Source: Rhodoferax ferrireducens
GTDB taxonomy: Bacteria; Pseudomonadota; Gammaproteobacteria; Burkholderiales; Burkholderiaceae_C
DNA: 64,000 bases
NCBI RefSeq assembly: GCF_003347515.1
Contig: NZ_QEII01000297.1
Location: 202,253-266,252, forward strand
Direction: 5' to 3'
Below the pieces are notes generated by a model. The model did not search any database. It was not told the DNA's origin and saw only the letters and a program-made list of their open reading frames with translations. Shown here piece after piece: positions 34,687 through 43,295 of the stretch (positions are counted from its first letter, which is position 1; each line of letters opens with the position of its first letter). Made by a program: the position numbers and the translations under genes.

Positions 34687-36159
34687 ATGCAGAACACCGC
34701 ATCCCCTCCCTCCCCTCGCCTGACCCTGCTGCACCTGGGCCTGGGCTCGTTTCACCGCGCCCACCTGGCGCTGTATCTGCACCAGCTGCAAGAAACGGGC
34801 GACCGGCGCTGGACGCTGGCCGCTGGCAACCTCCGCCCCGACATGGCCGACACCCTCGAGGCGCTGATCGCCCAGCACGGCGCCTACACGCTGGAGACCG
34901 TCACGCCGCAGGGCGAGCATGCTTACACCCGCATCACGTCCATCCAGACCGTCGTGCCCTACGACCCGGACTTGAGTGGCCTGATCCGCATCGGCGCCGA
35001 CGCCAGCACGCGCATCATCTCCTTCACCGTCACCGAAGCCGGCTATTACCTCGACGCCGGGCATCAGCTCGACCTGAGCTTTGCCGACCTGCAGGCAGAT
35101 CTGGACGCGGCACGCCTGGGGCAGGCCGGCAGCACCCAGCCCCCACGGGGGGCGGACGTCGCAGGCGACCGGGGGCACACCATTTATGGCGCACTCACCG
35201 CCATGCTGCGCGCGCGCATGCAAGCCGGCGCCGGCCCGGTCACGCTGCTGAACTGCGACAACCTGCGCCACAGCGGCGAGCGTTCGCGCGACGGCCTGCT
35301 GCAGTTCATCGCCTTGCTTGGCGACACGGCGCTGCTGGCCTGGGTACAGCAGAACACCCGCAACCCCAACGCCATGGTGGACCGCATCACGCCACGTCCG
35401 ACGCCCGCTGTGCTGGCGCGCGTGCAGGCCGCCACCGGGGTGTATGACCCGGCGGCGCTGATGGCCGAGAGCTTTATCCAGTGGGTGATTGAAGATGACT
35501 TCATCGCCGGCCGCCCGGCCTGGGAAACGGTAGGCGTCGAAATGGTGAGCTCGGTGCAAGCCCATGAGGAAGCCAAGATTCGCCTGCTCAATGCCACCCA
35601 CAGCGGCATCGCCTGGGCCGGTACGCTGGCGGGCTACCAGTTCATCCACGAAGGTACCCACGACCCCGTGATTCGCCGGTTCGCCTACGACTATGTCACG
35701 GACGATGTGATGCCGGTGCTGGACACGCCCGAGCACCCCAGCCCGCTGGACCTGGCGAAGTACCGCGACGTGGTGCTGGACCGCTTTGGCAACCCGGCCA
35801 TTGCCGACACCAACCAGCGCGTGGCGATGGACGGCTTCTCCAAGATTCCGGGCTTCATCACGCCGACTATCCGCGAGCGGCTGGCGCGCGGCGAATCGAT
35901 TGCCAGCGTGGCCATGCTGCCGGCTTTGTTTCTGGCCTACCTGCAGCGCTGGCACGCCGGACTTATTCCCTATGCCTACCAGGACCAGGCCATGGACCCG
36001 GCTGTCGCGCATGCGATGTGCGAGGCCGCCGACCCGGTGGCCGCTTTCTGCGCCGACGGGCTGCTGTGGGGCACGCTGGCCAACGACGAGCGGCTGGTGA
36101 GCGCCTTGCGCACCGCCACCGCCCGTGTCACCCAATTTATCAAGGACCGTCAAGCATGA
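34687..36159 (+). CDS. dalD: Mannitol dehydrogenase family protein, probable D-arabinitol 4-dehydrogenase
   Basis: A 490-aa polyol-specific long-chain dehydrogenase that oxidises a polyol to a ketose with NAD. The start LLHLGLGSFHRAHLALYL is the cofactor-binding strand and loop. The catalytic Lys-Asn-His motif KIRLLNATH gives Lys297, Asn302 and His305, matching the spacing of mannitol 2-dehydrogenase. The ending DQAMDPAVAHAMCEAADPVAAFCAD is like D-arabinitol 4-dehydrogenases, hence the name; mannitol or sorbitol remain possible. Residues about 151-167 (GSTQPPRGADVAGDRGH) look like a short insertion; its DNA (35138-35176) is GC-rich and weakly resembles the element in the SDR gene. It overlaps the next gene by 4 bp. 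Confidence 0.85.
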   Translation: MQNTASPPSPRLTLLHLGLGSFHRAHLALYLHQLQETGDRRWTLAAGNLRPDMADTLEALIAQHGAYTLETVTPQGEHAYTRITSIQTVVPYDPDLSGLIRIGADASTRIISFTVTEAGYYLDAGHQLDLSFADLQADLDAARLGQAGSTQPPRGADVAGDRGHTIYGALTAMLRARMQAGAGPVTLLNCDNLRHSGERSRDGLLQFIALLGDTALLAWVQQNTRNPNAMVDRITPRPTPAVLARVQAATGVYDPAALMAESFIQWVIEDDFIAGRPAWETVGVEMVSSVQAHEEAKIRLLNATHSGIAWAGTLAGYQFIHEGTHDPVIRRFAYDYVTDDVMPVLDTPEHPSPLDLAKYRDVVLDRFGNPAIADTNQRVAMDGFSKIPGFITPTIRERLARGESIASVAMLPALFLAYLQRWHAGLIPYAYQDQAMDPAVAHAMCEAADPVAAFCADGLLWGTLANDERLVSALRTATARVTQFIKDRQA

Positions 36160-36959
36160 ATTCAATTGTTGTCAACCTGCGTCTGCAAGACAAACACGCC
36201 CTGCTGACCGGCGCCGCCGGCGGCATCGGCCTGGCCGTGGCCACGGCCTACCTGCAACACGGCGCGCGCTGCACCGTGGCCGACATCGGCGCACAGCCCA
36301 CGCCCGAGCTCGGCGCCCTGATCAGCGCCCACCCGGACACCCTGCATTACGTGCGCACCGACGTCACCGAGCTGGCGCAAATCGACGCGCTGATCGCGGC
36401 CGCTCAACAACGCTTCGGCCCCATCACCACGCTGTTCAACAACGCGGCCATCTTCGACATGGCGCCGCTGCTGGACAGCGGCGAGGCCATGTTTGACAAG
36501 ATGTTCGCCGTCAACGTCAAGGGCGCCTTCTTCGTCATGCAGAAGGTGCTGACACAGATGGTGGCCCACAAGGTGCAAGGCGGCGCGGTGGTCAACATGG
36601 CCTCGCAGGCCGGTCGGCGGGGCGAGGCGCTGGTATCGCACTATTGCGCAACCAAGGCGGCCGTCATCAGCTACACGCAAAGTGCGGCCCTTGCCATGGC
36701 GCCGCACAAAATTCGCGTCAACGGCATCGCACCCGGCGTGATCGCCACGCCGATGTGGCAGCATGTGGATGCCCTGTTTGCCAAATACGAAAACCTGCCG
36801 CTTGGCGAAAAGAAAAAGCGCGTCGGCGAAGCCGTGCCGCTGGGCTACATGGGCGAGCCCGGCGACATTTGCGGCGCGGCCGTATTCCTGGCCAGCGACG
36901 AGGCTTCCTACATCACGGCGCAAACCCTCAACGTCGATGGTGGTAGCGTCATGTCCTGA
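36156..36959 (+). CDS. SDR family polyol dehydrogenase (SmoS-like sorbitol dehydrogenase)
   Basis: A 267-aa short-chain dehydrogenase with cofactor motif TGAAGGIG (18-25), NNAA, catalytic Ser150, Tyr163 and Lys167 in VSHYCATKAA. The segments NMASQAGRRGEALV and YENLPLGEKKKRVGEAVPLGYMG closely follow sorbitol dehydrogenase SmoS of Rhodobacter. It would oxidise sorbitol (to fructose) or galactitol (to tagatose). Its ATG overlaps the dalD stop (ATGA). Together with the arabinitol-type enzyme it lets one transporter feed more than one polyol into metabolism. Confidence 0.88.
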   Translation: MNSIVVNLRLQDKHALLTGAAGGIGLAVATAYLQHGARCTVADIGAQPTPELGALISAHPDTLHYVRTDVTELAQIDALIAAAQQRFGPITTLFNNAAIFDMAPLLDSGEAMFDKMFAVNVKGAFFVMQKVLTQMVAHKVQGGAVVNMASQAGRRGEALVSHYCATKAAVISYTQSAALAMAPHKIRVNGIAPGVIATPMWQHVDALFAKYENLPLGEKKKRVGEAVPLGYMGEPGDICGAAVFLASDEASYITAQTLNVDGGSVMS

Positions 36960-36982
36960 GACTCAGCGTCCCCTCACACACC

Positions 36983-37906
36983 ATGCCCAGGAAACCGCGT
37001 CAAATCAAGCCCGAGCTGGAGCACGACTACAGCCGCTCGACCGAGCTGGGTTACGAGCCGCCGGACGAGGCCGGCTTCATCCGCTGCCTGGCGCATGGCT
37101 ACCCGACGCCCCTGGCGCGCTGGCACCACCACGAAGAGTACGAGCTGCACCTGATCACCGCCACCTCGGGCAAGGTGTTTGTGGGCGACTGGATCGGCCA
37201 GTTCCAGCCCGGCCACCTGGTGCTGACCGGGCCGCGACTGCCGCACAACTGGGTCACTATGGACCTGCCCGAAGGCGGCGTGCCGGAACGCGATCTGGTG
37301 ATCCAGTTCCCACACGCCCCGATCGAGGCCGGCGGTCAGCACATCCCGGAACTGCGCGAACTGCTGCCGCTGCTGGAGCGCGCCAAACACGGTATTGAAT
37401 TTTTCGGCATGCACGAGCAGGCGCTGGCGCACTGGCGACGCATCAAGACACGCCACGGGCTGGCGCGCTTCGCCGCCTTCTGCGAATTTCTGAGCGAGCT
37501 GGCGCAGTGCACCGACTACCGCCTGCTGTCCAATGCCCAGCTGCAAAGCGTGGACAACGACGCCCAGCAGGACCAGATCAACGCCATTCTCAGCCGCCTC
37601 ACCGACAAGCTGGACGAGCCGCTGTCGGCCGCCGATCTGGCGCAGGAACTCGGCATGAGCGAGAGCCGCTTCTCGCGCTTTTTCCGGCGCGCCACCGGCA
37701 ACACCTTCACCGACTTCGTCAACCATGTGCGGGTCAACCGGGCCTGCCAGTTGCTGATGGAAACGGACCTGCTGATCATGAACATCGGCGTCGAGGTCGG
37801 CTTCAACAACATCGCCAATTTCAACCGGCGCTTTCTCGACATCAAAGGCATGACGCCAAGCGAATACCGCCGCCAGGTGGCCAAGCGCTTCGGCCTGAAA
37901 ACCTGA
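36983..37906 (+). CDS. AraC family regulator of the polyol operon
   Basis: A 307-aa regulator. The cupin sensor has ARWHHHEEYELHLI (about 45-58) and the GPRLPHNWV strand. The C-terminal AraC domain (about 200-300) has AADLAQELGMSESRFSRFFRRATG and IGVEVGFNNIANFNRRFLDIKGMTPSEYRR. It lies 23 bp after the SDR gene, the last gene of the operon, and probably activates the operon with polyol as signal. The gene is convergent with phoX, with a terminator for the latter between them. Confidence 0.9.
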   Translation: MPRKPRQIKPELEHDYSRSTELGYEPPDEAGFIRCLAHGYPTPLARWHHHEEYELHLITATSGKVFVGDWIGQFQPGHLVLTGPRLPHNWVTMDLPEGGVPERDLVIQFPHAPIEAGGQHIPELRELLPLLERAKHGIEFFGMHEQALAHWRRIKTRHGLARFAAFCEFLSELAQCTDYRLLSNAQLQSVDNDAQQDQINAILSRLTDKLDEPLSAADLAQELGMSESRFSRFFRRATGNTFTDFVNHVRVNRACQLLMETDLLIMNIGVEVGFNNIANFNRRFLDIKGMTPSEYRRQVAKRFGLKT

Positions 37907-37973
37907 ACTTCGTGTGAACCAGGGCGCTGCAGCATTTGTTCTGACGCGACGCCCAGACAGGCTTGAACGCCCG

Positions 37974-38006
37974 AAAAAAAGCCCACGCCCTTTGCAGGGG
38001 GCGGGC
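37974..38006 (-). terminator. Rho-independent terminator of phoX
   Basis: On the minus strand GCCCGCCCCCTGCAAAGGGC GTGGGC forms a GC-rich stem followed by seven T. It lies 51 bp beyond the PhoX stop and before the convergent AraC gene. Confidence 0.8.
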
Positions 38007-38057
38007 AACCGGCAGGGCCGGAATCAACTTCTCTTTATGAACTGGAGTGGCAAACCA

Positions 38058-40256
38058 TCAGGTGCCGATCTTGCCGCCATCGTTTTTCGTGATCACGATG
38101 GTGGCCGAGCGCGGGCGTTTGCCGGCGCCATAACCCGCATTGCTGGGCCACTGGCTGGTGTATTTGGCTGGGTCGGCAATGTCTGCCATCTTGGTGCCCT
38201 CACCGGGATGCTGGATGTTGATGAACATCGCCTTGCCATCCGGCGTTTCGCACAAACCGGTGATTTCACAATCCTTGGCCCCGACCAGGAAGCGTTTGAG
38301 CGTGTTCGCCGTGGGCGCCTTGCCCACGTAGGTGTCAACGTTGAGCGCACTGCCGTCCGCCTTGGTGTAGCTCAGGGCTTTCTTGCTGCCATCGCCCACT
38401 TGTCCGGGCAGGGCGGCCAGCATCATGCAGTTGGTCACGTCGGTGTAGGCGCCGTCGTCGGTCTGGATCCACATGATGCCGGTGGACGGGCTGAACACCA
38501 GGCCGTCAGGGCTGGAAAAGTCCTGGTCAGCGGTCAGGCTGGACAGGTTGACGGTGCCCGATGCGGCGCCCGACTCGGCGCCGAACACATACACATCCCA
38601 GCTGAAGCCGATGGCCGCGTTGCCGGCTGTGCCTTCCTTGAGGCGCAGGATGTGGCCGTTCGGGTTGCCATTCTGCGCGCTGGTGCCATTCTTCAGGTCG
38701 GTGTAGACGCGTGGGTTGGCGCTGTCAGGCGGCATCGTGGCTGACGCGACGGCGCGGTTGCTGTTGTTGGTCAGCGTGAAATAGATTTCACCGTTGGCCA
38801 CATTGGTCGAGCACCACTCGGGGCGGTCCATCTTGGTGGCGCCCACGGCGTCGGCTGCCAATCGGGCATTGACCAGCACGTCGGCCTGGTCGGCAAAGCC
38901 GTAGGTGGCATAGGCGGCGATCAGCGGGTTTGAGATCGACAGTTCGACCCAGTCACCCTGGCCGTCGCTGTTGAACTTGGCCACGTACAGCTTACCGCTG
39001 TCCAGGTATTTGTCACCGGTGGTGACGCGGTCGGCGGGCGTTGCGTCAGCGGCGGCCCAGTTGGCGGCAGACAGGAACTTGTAGATGTACTCGCCGCGCG
39101 AGTCGTCACCCATGTAGACGGCCAGCGGCTGGCCGACCACGGGCGTGCCGAAAGTGGCGCTTTCGTGGGCAAAGCGGCCCAGAGCGGTGCGCTTGCGGGC
39201 GGTCTTGTTCTTGTCGTAGGCATCCAGCTCGACGATGTAGCCAAAGGTGTTGAGCTCGTTGCGATAGTCGGCGCTGGCCGCGCCCGCGCCCTGGCTGATT
39301 TCCCAGCGGGCATATTGCTCATCGGTGCCCGCCGATTCCCAGCCGTGACGGCTGGCAGCGGCCGCGTTGCGGCCATAACGCTTGAGGGACACCACACTCT
39401 TGTCGTTGCGGGCCGTGTCGTCAGCGGCCTTGCGGGTGAAGTAGCCAGCCCAGTTTTCTTCGCCCGTCAGGAAGCTGCCCCACGGCGTCTTGCCGGTGCC
39501 GCAGTTGTTCAGTGTGCCGCGAGCCTTCGTGCCGTCAGTCGAGTACTTCGTGACCATCAGGGCATTGCCGCGTGCCGGTCCGTTGAGCTGGATGTTGGTG
39601 CTGAGCGCGGTGAGGCGGAAGTTTAAGGCCGACGCTGGCAAGGTAGCCCACTTGCCGCTAGTGTTTTTCACTTCGACGACCGAGATGCCGTGAATCGCGA
39701 CTTCCTTGTCCACTTCAGCCGCCGGACGGGGCAGCGTTGACGTGCCGCCATTGGCATGCAGGAAAAAGGAACTGAGCTTTTCGTCGGTGGTGGCTTCGTG
39801 ATTCATGGCCAGCAAGCCGCGCTCGATGGCCGAGCTGGACGGCTTGCCACTGGCGTCCAGGCCGAACCATTCCATTCCGTCATGGTGATCGCCGGCACGG
39901 TTTTCAAAGTCGGTGTCGGTGCCATCGTTCTTGTAGGCTGCGGTGGTGGCTGTCAGCGGGTCACCCAGTGCATACAACACACTGGCGGTGTAGCCGGGCG
40001 GGACGATCACGGTGTCGGCCAGGCTTTTGGCCACGGCGCTGAAGCCCAGCAGGGCGGCTGGCACCGGCGCAGCAACGTCGTCGCTGCCACCACCGCACGC
40101 GGCGAGGCCCAGACCACCCAGCATGGTCGTGCCCACGGTGCCGACGCCGCCGCGCAACAGACCACGGCGGTTCAGGCGGGCCTGCAGCACCGAGTCGAAA
40201 CTCGGATTGGCGCTGGTGTTGGAGTTTTCATCGTTGAAGTCGATTCGGTCATTCAT
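38058..40256 (-). CDS. PhoX family alkaline phosphatase
   Basis: A 732-aa DUF839/PhoX protein. The Tat signal has the twin Arg at 30-31 (LNRRGLLRGG), and a lipobox-like LAAC ends at Cys54, so it may be a Tat-exported lipoprotein. Family segments include IERGLLAMNHEATTDE, TPWGSFLTGEENWAGYF, LGRFAHESATF, YMGDDSRGEYIYKF and NIQHPGEG near the end. PhoX enzymes are calcium/iron monoesterases that release phosphate outside the cytoplasm. The ATG at 40256 has a GAGGGC site. An upstream pho-box-like CTGTCAC and a dyad suggest phosphate control. It is alone on its strand. Confidence 0.88.
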   Translation of the reverse strand: MNDRIDFNDENSNTSANPSFDSVLQARLNRRGLLRGGVGTVGTTMLGGLGLAACGGGSDDVAAPVPAALLGFSAVAKSLADTVIVPPGYTASVLYALGDPLTATTAAYKNDGTDTDFENRAGDHHDGMEWFGLDASGKPSSSAIERGLLAMNHEATTDEKLSSFFLHANGGTSTLPRPAAEVDKEVAIHGISVVEVKNTSGKWATLPASALNFRLTALSTNIQLNGPARGNALMVTKYSTDGTKARGTLNNCGTGKTPWGSFLTGEENWAGYFTRKAADDTARNDKSVVSLKRYGRNAAAASRHGWESAGTDEQYARWEISQGAGAASADYRNELNTFGYIVELDAYDKNKTARKRTALGRFAHESATFGTPVVGQPLAVYMGDDSRGEYIYKFLSAANWAAADATPADRVTTGDKYLDSGKLYVAKFNSDGQGDWVELSISNPLIAAYATYGFADQADVLVNARLAADAVGATKMDRPEWCSTNVANGEIYFTLTNNSNRAVASATMPPDSANPRVYTDLKNGTSAQNGNPNGHILRLKEGTAGNAAIGFSWDVYVFGAESGAASGTVNLSSLTADQDFSSPDGLVFSPSTGIMWIQTDDGAYTDVTNCMMLAALPGQVGDGSKKALSYTKADGSALNVDTYVGKAPTANTLKRFLVGAKDCEITGLCETPDGKAMFINIQHPGEGTKMADIADPAKYTSQWPSNAGYGAGKRPRSATIVITKNDGGKIGT

Positions 40257-40319
40257 CGCAGTGCCCTCAGAATAGATGGAGTGTTTAGGTAAGCCCCAGA
40301 CCATAGACAACGGGTGTGA

Positions 40320-40343
40320 CGCCACCGTGAAAAATAGGTGGCG
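40320..40343 (-). promoter_or_regulatory. Dyad upstream of phoX
   Basis: CGCCACC at 40320-40326 and GGTGGCG at 40337-40343 form a perfect 7-bp inverted repeat with a 10-bp AT-rich spacer. It lies 64 bp upstream of phoX and 95 bp upstream of the divergent lrp-type gene. On the minus strand CTGTCACACGAACGCCAC runs into it; its first half fits a PhoB half-site (CTGTCAT) but the second half fits poorly. It is a candidate operator for either gene. Confidence 0.4.
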
Positions 40344-40437
40344 TTCGTGTGACAGCGTGTGTGGATTCGCGCAGGCCGGCACCATTGATGCCTGGACCGT
40401 CGCGTAATCCGAAAGAATCTTGCTTAAAATTTGTCCC

Positions 40438-40977
40438 ATGGAAACACTCGACAAGTTTGACCTGGCCATCCTGAACGAACTGCAGACCGATGGACGCCTG
40501 AGCAATGCCGAATTGGCAACCCGCGTGGGCCTGAGCGCCGCACCCTGCTGGCGGCGCGTGCGGGCGCTGGAAGAGTCGGGCTTCATCAAGGGTTACCGCG
40601 CGGAGATTGACCGCCACAAAATCGGCCTGGGCGTGCTGGCCTTTGTGCGCCTGGACGCCGACCGCAACGCCGGCGACGTGCTGCGCGGTCTGGAAGAAGC
40701 CATCCGCGCCATCCCCGAGGTGGTGAGCTGCCACTACATCAGCGGCACCGGCACCTTCGAGCTGCAAGTGGTCAGCCGCGATCTCAACTCGTTCAGCCAG
40801 TTCGCCCGCGACGTGCTGATCAACCTGCCCAACGTGAAAGACCTGCACACCAGCTTCTCACTGGGCGAAGTCAAGGCCAGCAGCGCGCTGCCGCTGGGCC
40901 ATCTCGGCGCAGGTGGCGCCGTTGCAACCCCGAACCTATCGCCAGGCCCGGCGGCTCGCCAGACCAAGGCAAAGTGA
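40438..40977 (+). CDS. Lrp/AsnC family transcriptional regulator
   Basis: A 179-aa regulator. The N-terminal helix-turn-helix reads DLAILNELQTDGRLSNAELATRVGLSAAPCWRRVRALEESG (about 6-46), and the C-terminal RAM ligand domain (about 65-145) has VSCHYISGTGTFELQVV. The tail after 150 is a low-complexity Ala/Gly/Pro extension. The ATG at 40438 gives the usual start; an ATG 6 codons upstream is possible. It is divergent from phoX. Its stop is followed at once by the long hairpin at 40978, which probably forms the mRNA 3' end. Confidence 0.9.
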   Translation: METLDKFDLAILNELQTDGRLSNAELATRVGLSAAPCWRRVRALEESGFIKGYRAEIDRHKIGLGVLAFVRLDADRNAGDVLRGLEEAIRAIPEVVSCHYISGTGTFELQVVSRDLNSFSQFARDVLINLPNVKDLHTSFSLGEVKASSALPLGHLGAGGAVATPNLSPGPAARQTKAK

Positions 40978-41055
40978 GGCGGGGGCGGGGCGGAGGACGG
41001 GCGCGATTTCGGGACCGAAGGGCCATGAGCGCCCGGCATCCGCCCCGCCTCCGCC
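40978..41055 (+). repeat. Long covarying hairpin element, copy 2
   Basis: Arms 40978-41004 and 41029-41055 (27 nt each) pair at 24 Watson-Crick positions plus one G-U, around a 24-nt loop with GATTTC, CC-GAA-GG and CATGA. The arms share the ends and inner GGGCGC with copy 1, and the four changed inner pairs still match. It begins directly after the lrp-type stop codon and lies before the convergent cheV gene. A smaller dyad, GTGCATCA/TGATGCAC, follows at 41061-41076. Confidence 0.8.
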
Positions 41056-41110
41056 GGCCCGTGCATCACTGATGCACAACCAAGCCCCAACCGCCAAGCA
41101 AGCAAAAACG

Positions 41111-42070
41111 TCAGCGCGTCAACACCTTGTGGATCGTGGCCGCCAACTCTTCCGCGACAAACTTGGCCACATAGCCATCGGCCCCCACGCTCTTCACATG
41201 CACTTCATTGGTCGAACCAGTGAGCGACGAATGGATGACAACCGGGATCGACTTGAAGCGGGCGTCCTGCTTGATGTTGCGCGTCAACGTGAAGCCGTCC
41301 ATTTCGGGCATTTCCAGATCGGTCAGCACCAAAGCCACTTTGTCTTTGACCGTTTTCCCCTCGCTCTCGGCCTGCGCCGCGATGGACTGCAGGCGCTCCC
41401 AGGCTTCCTTGCCGGTCTTGGTCATGATGTAAGGCACATTCATGGCTTTCAGACCCTGCTCAATCATCATCCGGGCCACCGCCGAATCGTCCGCCGCCAG
41501 GATGACCGTCCCAGCCGGCAGCTGCACCTTGGAAAGGACTTCAGCAACCTGGGCCGCCTCATGCTCCTGAGGAAACACATCCCGCAGAATCTGTTCCACG
41601 TCCAGCACCTGCGCCAGCCTGGTGTTCTCGGCGTTGCCGTCCAGCCGGGCAATGCTGGTGACCAGGCCGCCGCCTGTGCCCTCGGCCGACAGCACCTGCT
41701 TCCACTCCAGGCGCACAATTTCGTTCACCTCCTCCACCGCAAAAGCCTGCGTGGTGCGCGCAAACTCAGTCACCAGCAAGATGCCCAGCCCCTTGGTCGG
41801 ATTGCAGCCGACCAGCGCCGGCAGGTTGATCACCGTGATCATCTGCCCGCGGATATTGGCCACGCCCATGACGGCAGGCGGCGAGTTGACCATGACGGTG
41901 ATCTCGGGCATCACCAGAATCTCGCGCACCTTGAACACATTGATGCCAAACAGTTCCCGCCGATCCGTGCCCGGTGCTTCACCCAAACGAAACAGCAGCA
42001 ACTCAAACATGCTGTTGCCGGCCAGGTTGGTGCGCTCGTCGATGTCGCGCATGGGCTGTGATTTGTTCAT
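41111..42070 (-). CDS. cheV: Chemotaxis protein CheV
   Basis: A 319-aa coupling protein with an N-terminal CheW domain (about 15-165; FGINVFKVREILVMPE, GVANIRGQMITVINLPALVG) and a C-terminal receiver domain (about 187-317). The phosphorylated Asp is Asp251 in LVLTDLEMPEMDGF, the acidic pair is in ADDSAVAR, and Lys is in the GADGYVAKF segment. CheV joins chemoreceptors to CheA and tunes signalling through its receiver. No other che genes are near. It is followed on the same strand, upstream in transcription, by mltA 67 bp away. Confidence 0.94.
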   Translation of the reverse strand: MNKSQPMRDIDERTNLAGNSMFELLLFRLGEAPGTDRRELFGINVFKVREILVMPEITVMVNSPPAVMGVANIRGQMITVINLPALVGCNPTKGLGILLVTEFARTTQAFAVEEVNEIVRLEWKQVLSAEGTGGGLVTSIARLDGNAENTRLAQVLDVEQILRDVFPQEHEAAQVAEVLSKVQLPAGTVILAADDSAVARMMIEQGLKAMNVPYIMTKTGKEAWERLQSIAAQAESEGKTVKDKVALVLTDLEMPEMDGFTLTRNIKQDARFKSIPVVIHSSLTGSTNEVHVKSVGADGYVAKFVAEELAATIHKVLTR

Positions 42071-42137
42071 GAATTCATCCGGTAAAGGGAGCAGGGGTAA
42101 AGGGATTGCGGCCCCGATGGTAACGCGTGGTCAGGTC

Positions 42138-43295
42138 CTACTTGGGCCACAGCACCCACAGGCGCAAGGGCTGCTTGAGACGGCCCGCCAACTCGGCGGC
42201 GGCGGGGCTCCAACCGGCAAAATAGTCGGCCCGCACGGCACCCACGATGGCGCTGCCCGTGTCCTGCGCCAGCACCAGTTTTTGCAGGTTGACATTGGGG
42301 CCTTTGGACGCCAGCCAGACCGGCGTGCCGTAGGGAATGCTGCCGGGATCGACCGCGATCGAGCGGCCCGGTGTCAGCGCCACGCCTTGCGCGCCTTTGG
42401 GGCCCCAGGCCGCGTCCTGCTCGGACAAAGGCTCTTCCTTGAAGAAAACCGTGCGTGGATTGCTCCACAGCAGCTCATTGACACGCCCCGGATTCTGTGC
42501 CACCCAGGTCTTGATGGCAGGCCACGAGGCATCGCGCACCGCGCCCTGGTCTATCAGCCACTTGCCCACGCTTTTGTAGGGCTGGTCGTTGGAGCCGGCA
42601 TAGGCCAGCCGGACCATGGCCTGCGAGCCGTCGGGCGCCGTGATGCGCATGCGCCCGGAACCCTGAATCTGCAACACCAGCGCATCGATGGGGTCCGCCA
42701 GAAAGGCAATTTCGCGACCCTTGAGCGCCGCCTGCACCGGCGCCTGGGTGTCGATCTCCTGGCGCGTGTACCAGGGCTTGCGCTGCGCCAGCCCCAAAGG
42801 CGGACGGTACAAAGGCACGCTGAAACCGGCGCTGGCCTGGCGCGCGCCTTCCAGCACCGGCTCGAAATAGGCGGTCAGCAAGCCTTCCGCGCCGCCGGCC
42901 AGGGCCTCGACCCGGTAAGGCTGCAGCCGTCCCATCAGCCAGGCGCGCTGTTCGTCGACGCCGCCGATGCTCAGACCTCGCACCTCGGCGCACAGGGGCG
43001 CAAACACCGGGCCCGGTCGCTCGCAGCTCTTGATCCAGGCATTCCAGGCTTCATGCAAGGCATCGTCCTCGAAGCCCGGCAGCTCAGCCCAGCGCACCGC
43101 CGTCCAGCGGCTCTTGGCCCGCACAATGGGCTCCGGCAGGGTGCCGGTGTCGCCCGCCAGCACCCCTTTTGCCGCCGCCACCGGCCCGGTCGCCGGGGGA
43201 CTCTGCGGCGCAGGCGTGGACAAGGGCACACTGCTGCACGCGGCCAGCATCCCTACAATCAGGGCCATCCAAACGGTACACAGGAGTCGGTTCAT
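42138..43295 (-). CDS. mltA: Membrane-bound lytic murein transglycosylase A
   Basis: A 385-aa outer membrane lipoprotein that cleaves peptidoglycan glycan strands with 1,6-anhydro product formation. The lipoprotein signal ends VGMLAACSS with the lipidated Cys at about residue 20. Core segments are LLTAYFEPVLEGAR, RKPWYTRQEID, LQIQGSGRMRITAPDGS and the catalytic-Asp region LAQDTGSAIVGAVRADYFAG. The ATG at 43295 lacks a clear ribosome site but gives a proper lipoprotein signal. That start codon overlaps, on the other strand, the ATG of a 42-codon gene at 43294, so the two genes diverge from one CATG. Confidence 0.93.
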   Translation of the reverse strand: MNRLLCTVWMALIVGMLAACSSVPLSTPAPQSPPATGPVAAAKGVLAGDTGTLPEPIVRAKSRWTAVRWAELPGFEDDALHEAWNAWIKSCERPGPVFAPLCAEVRGLSIGGVDEQRAWLMGRLQPYRVEALAGGAEGLLTAYFEPVLEGARQASAGFSVPLYRPPLGLAQRKPWYTRQEIDTQAPVQAALKGREIAFLADPIDALVLQIQGSGRMRITAPDGSQAMVRLAYAGSNDQPYKSVGKWLIDQGAVRDASWPAIKTWVAQNPGRVNELLWSNPRTVFFKEEPLSEQDAAWGPKGAQGVALTPGRSIAVDPGSIPYGTPVWLASKGPNVNLQKLVLAQDTGSAIVGAVRADYFAGWSPAAAELAGRLKQPLRLWVLWPK

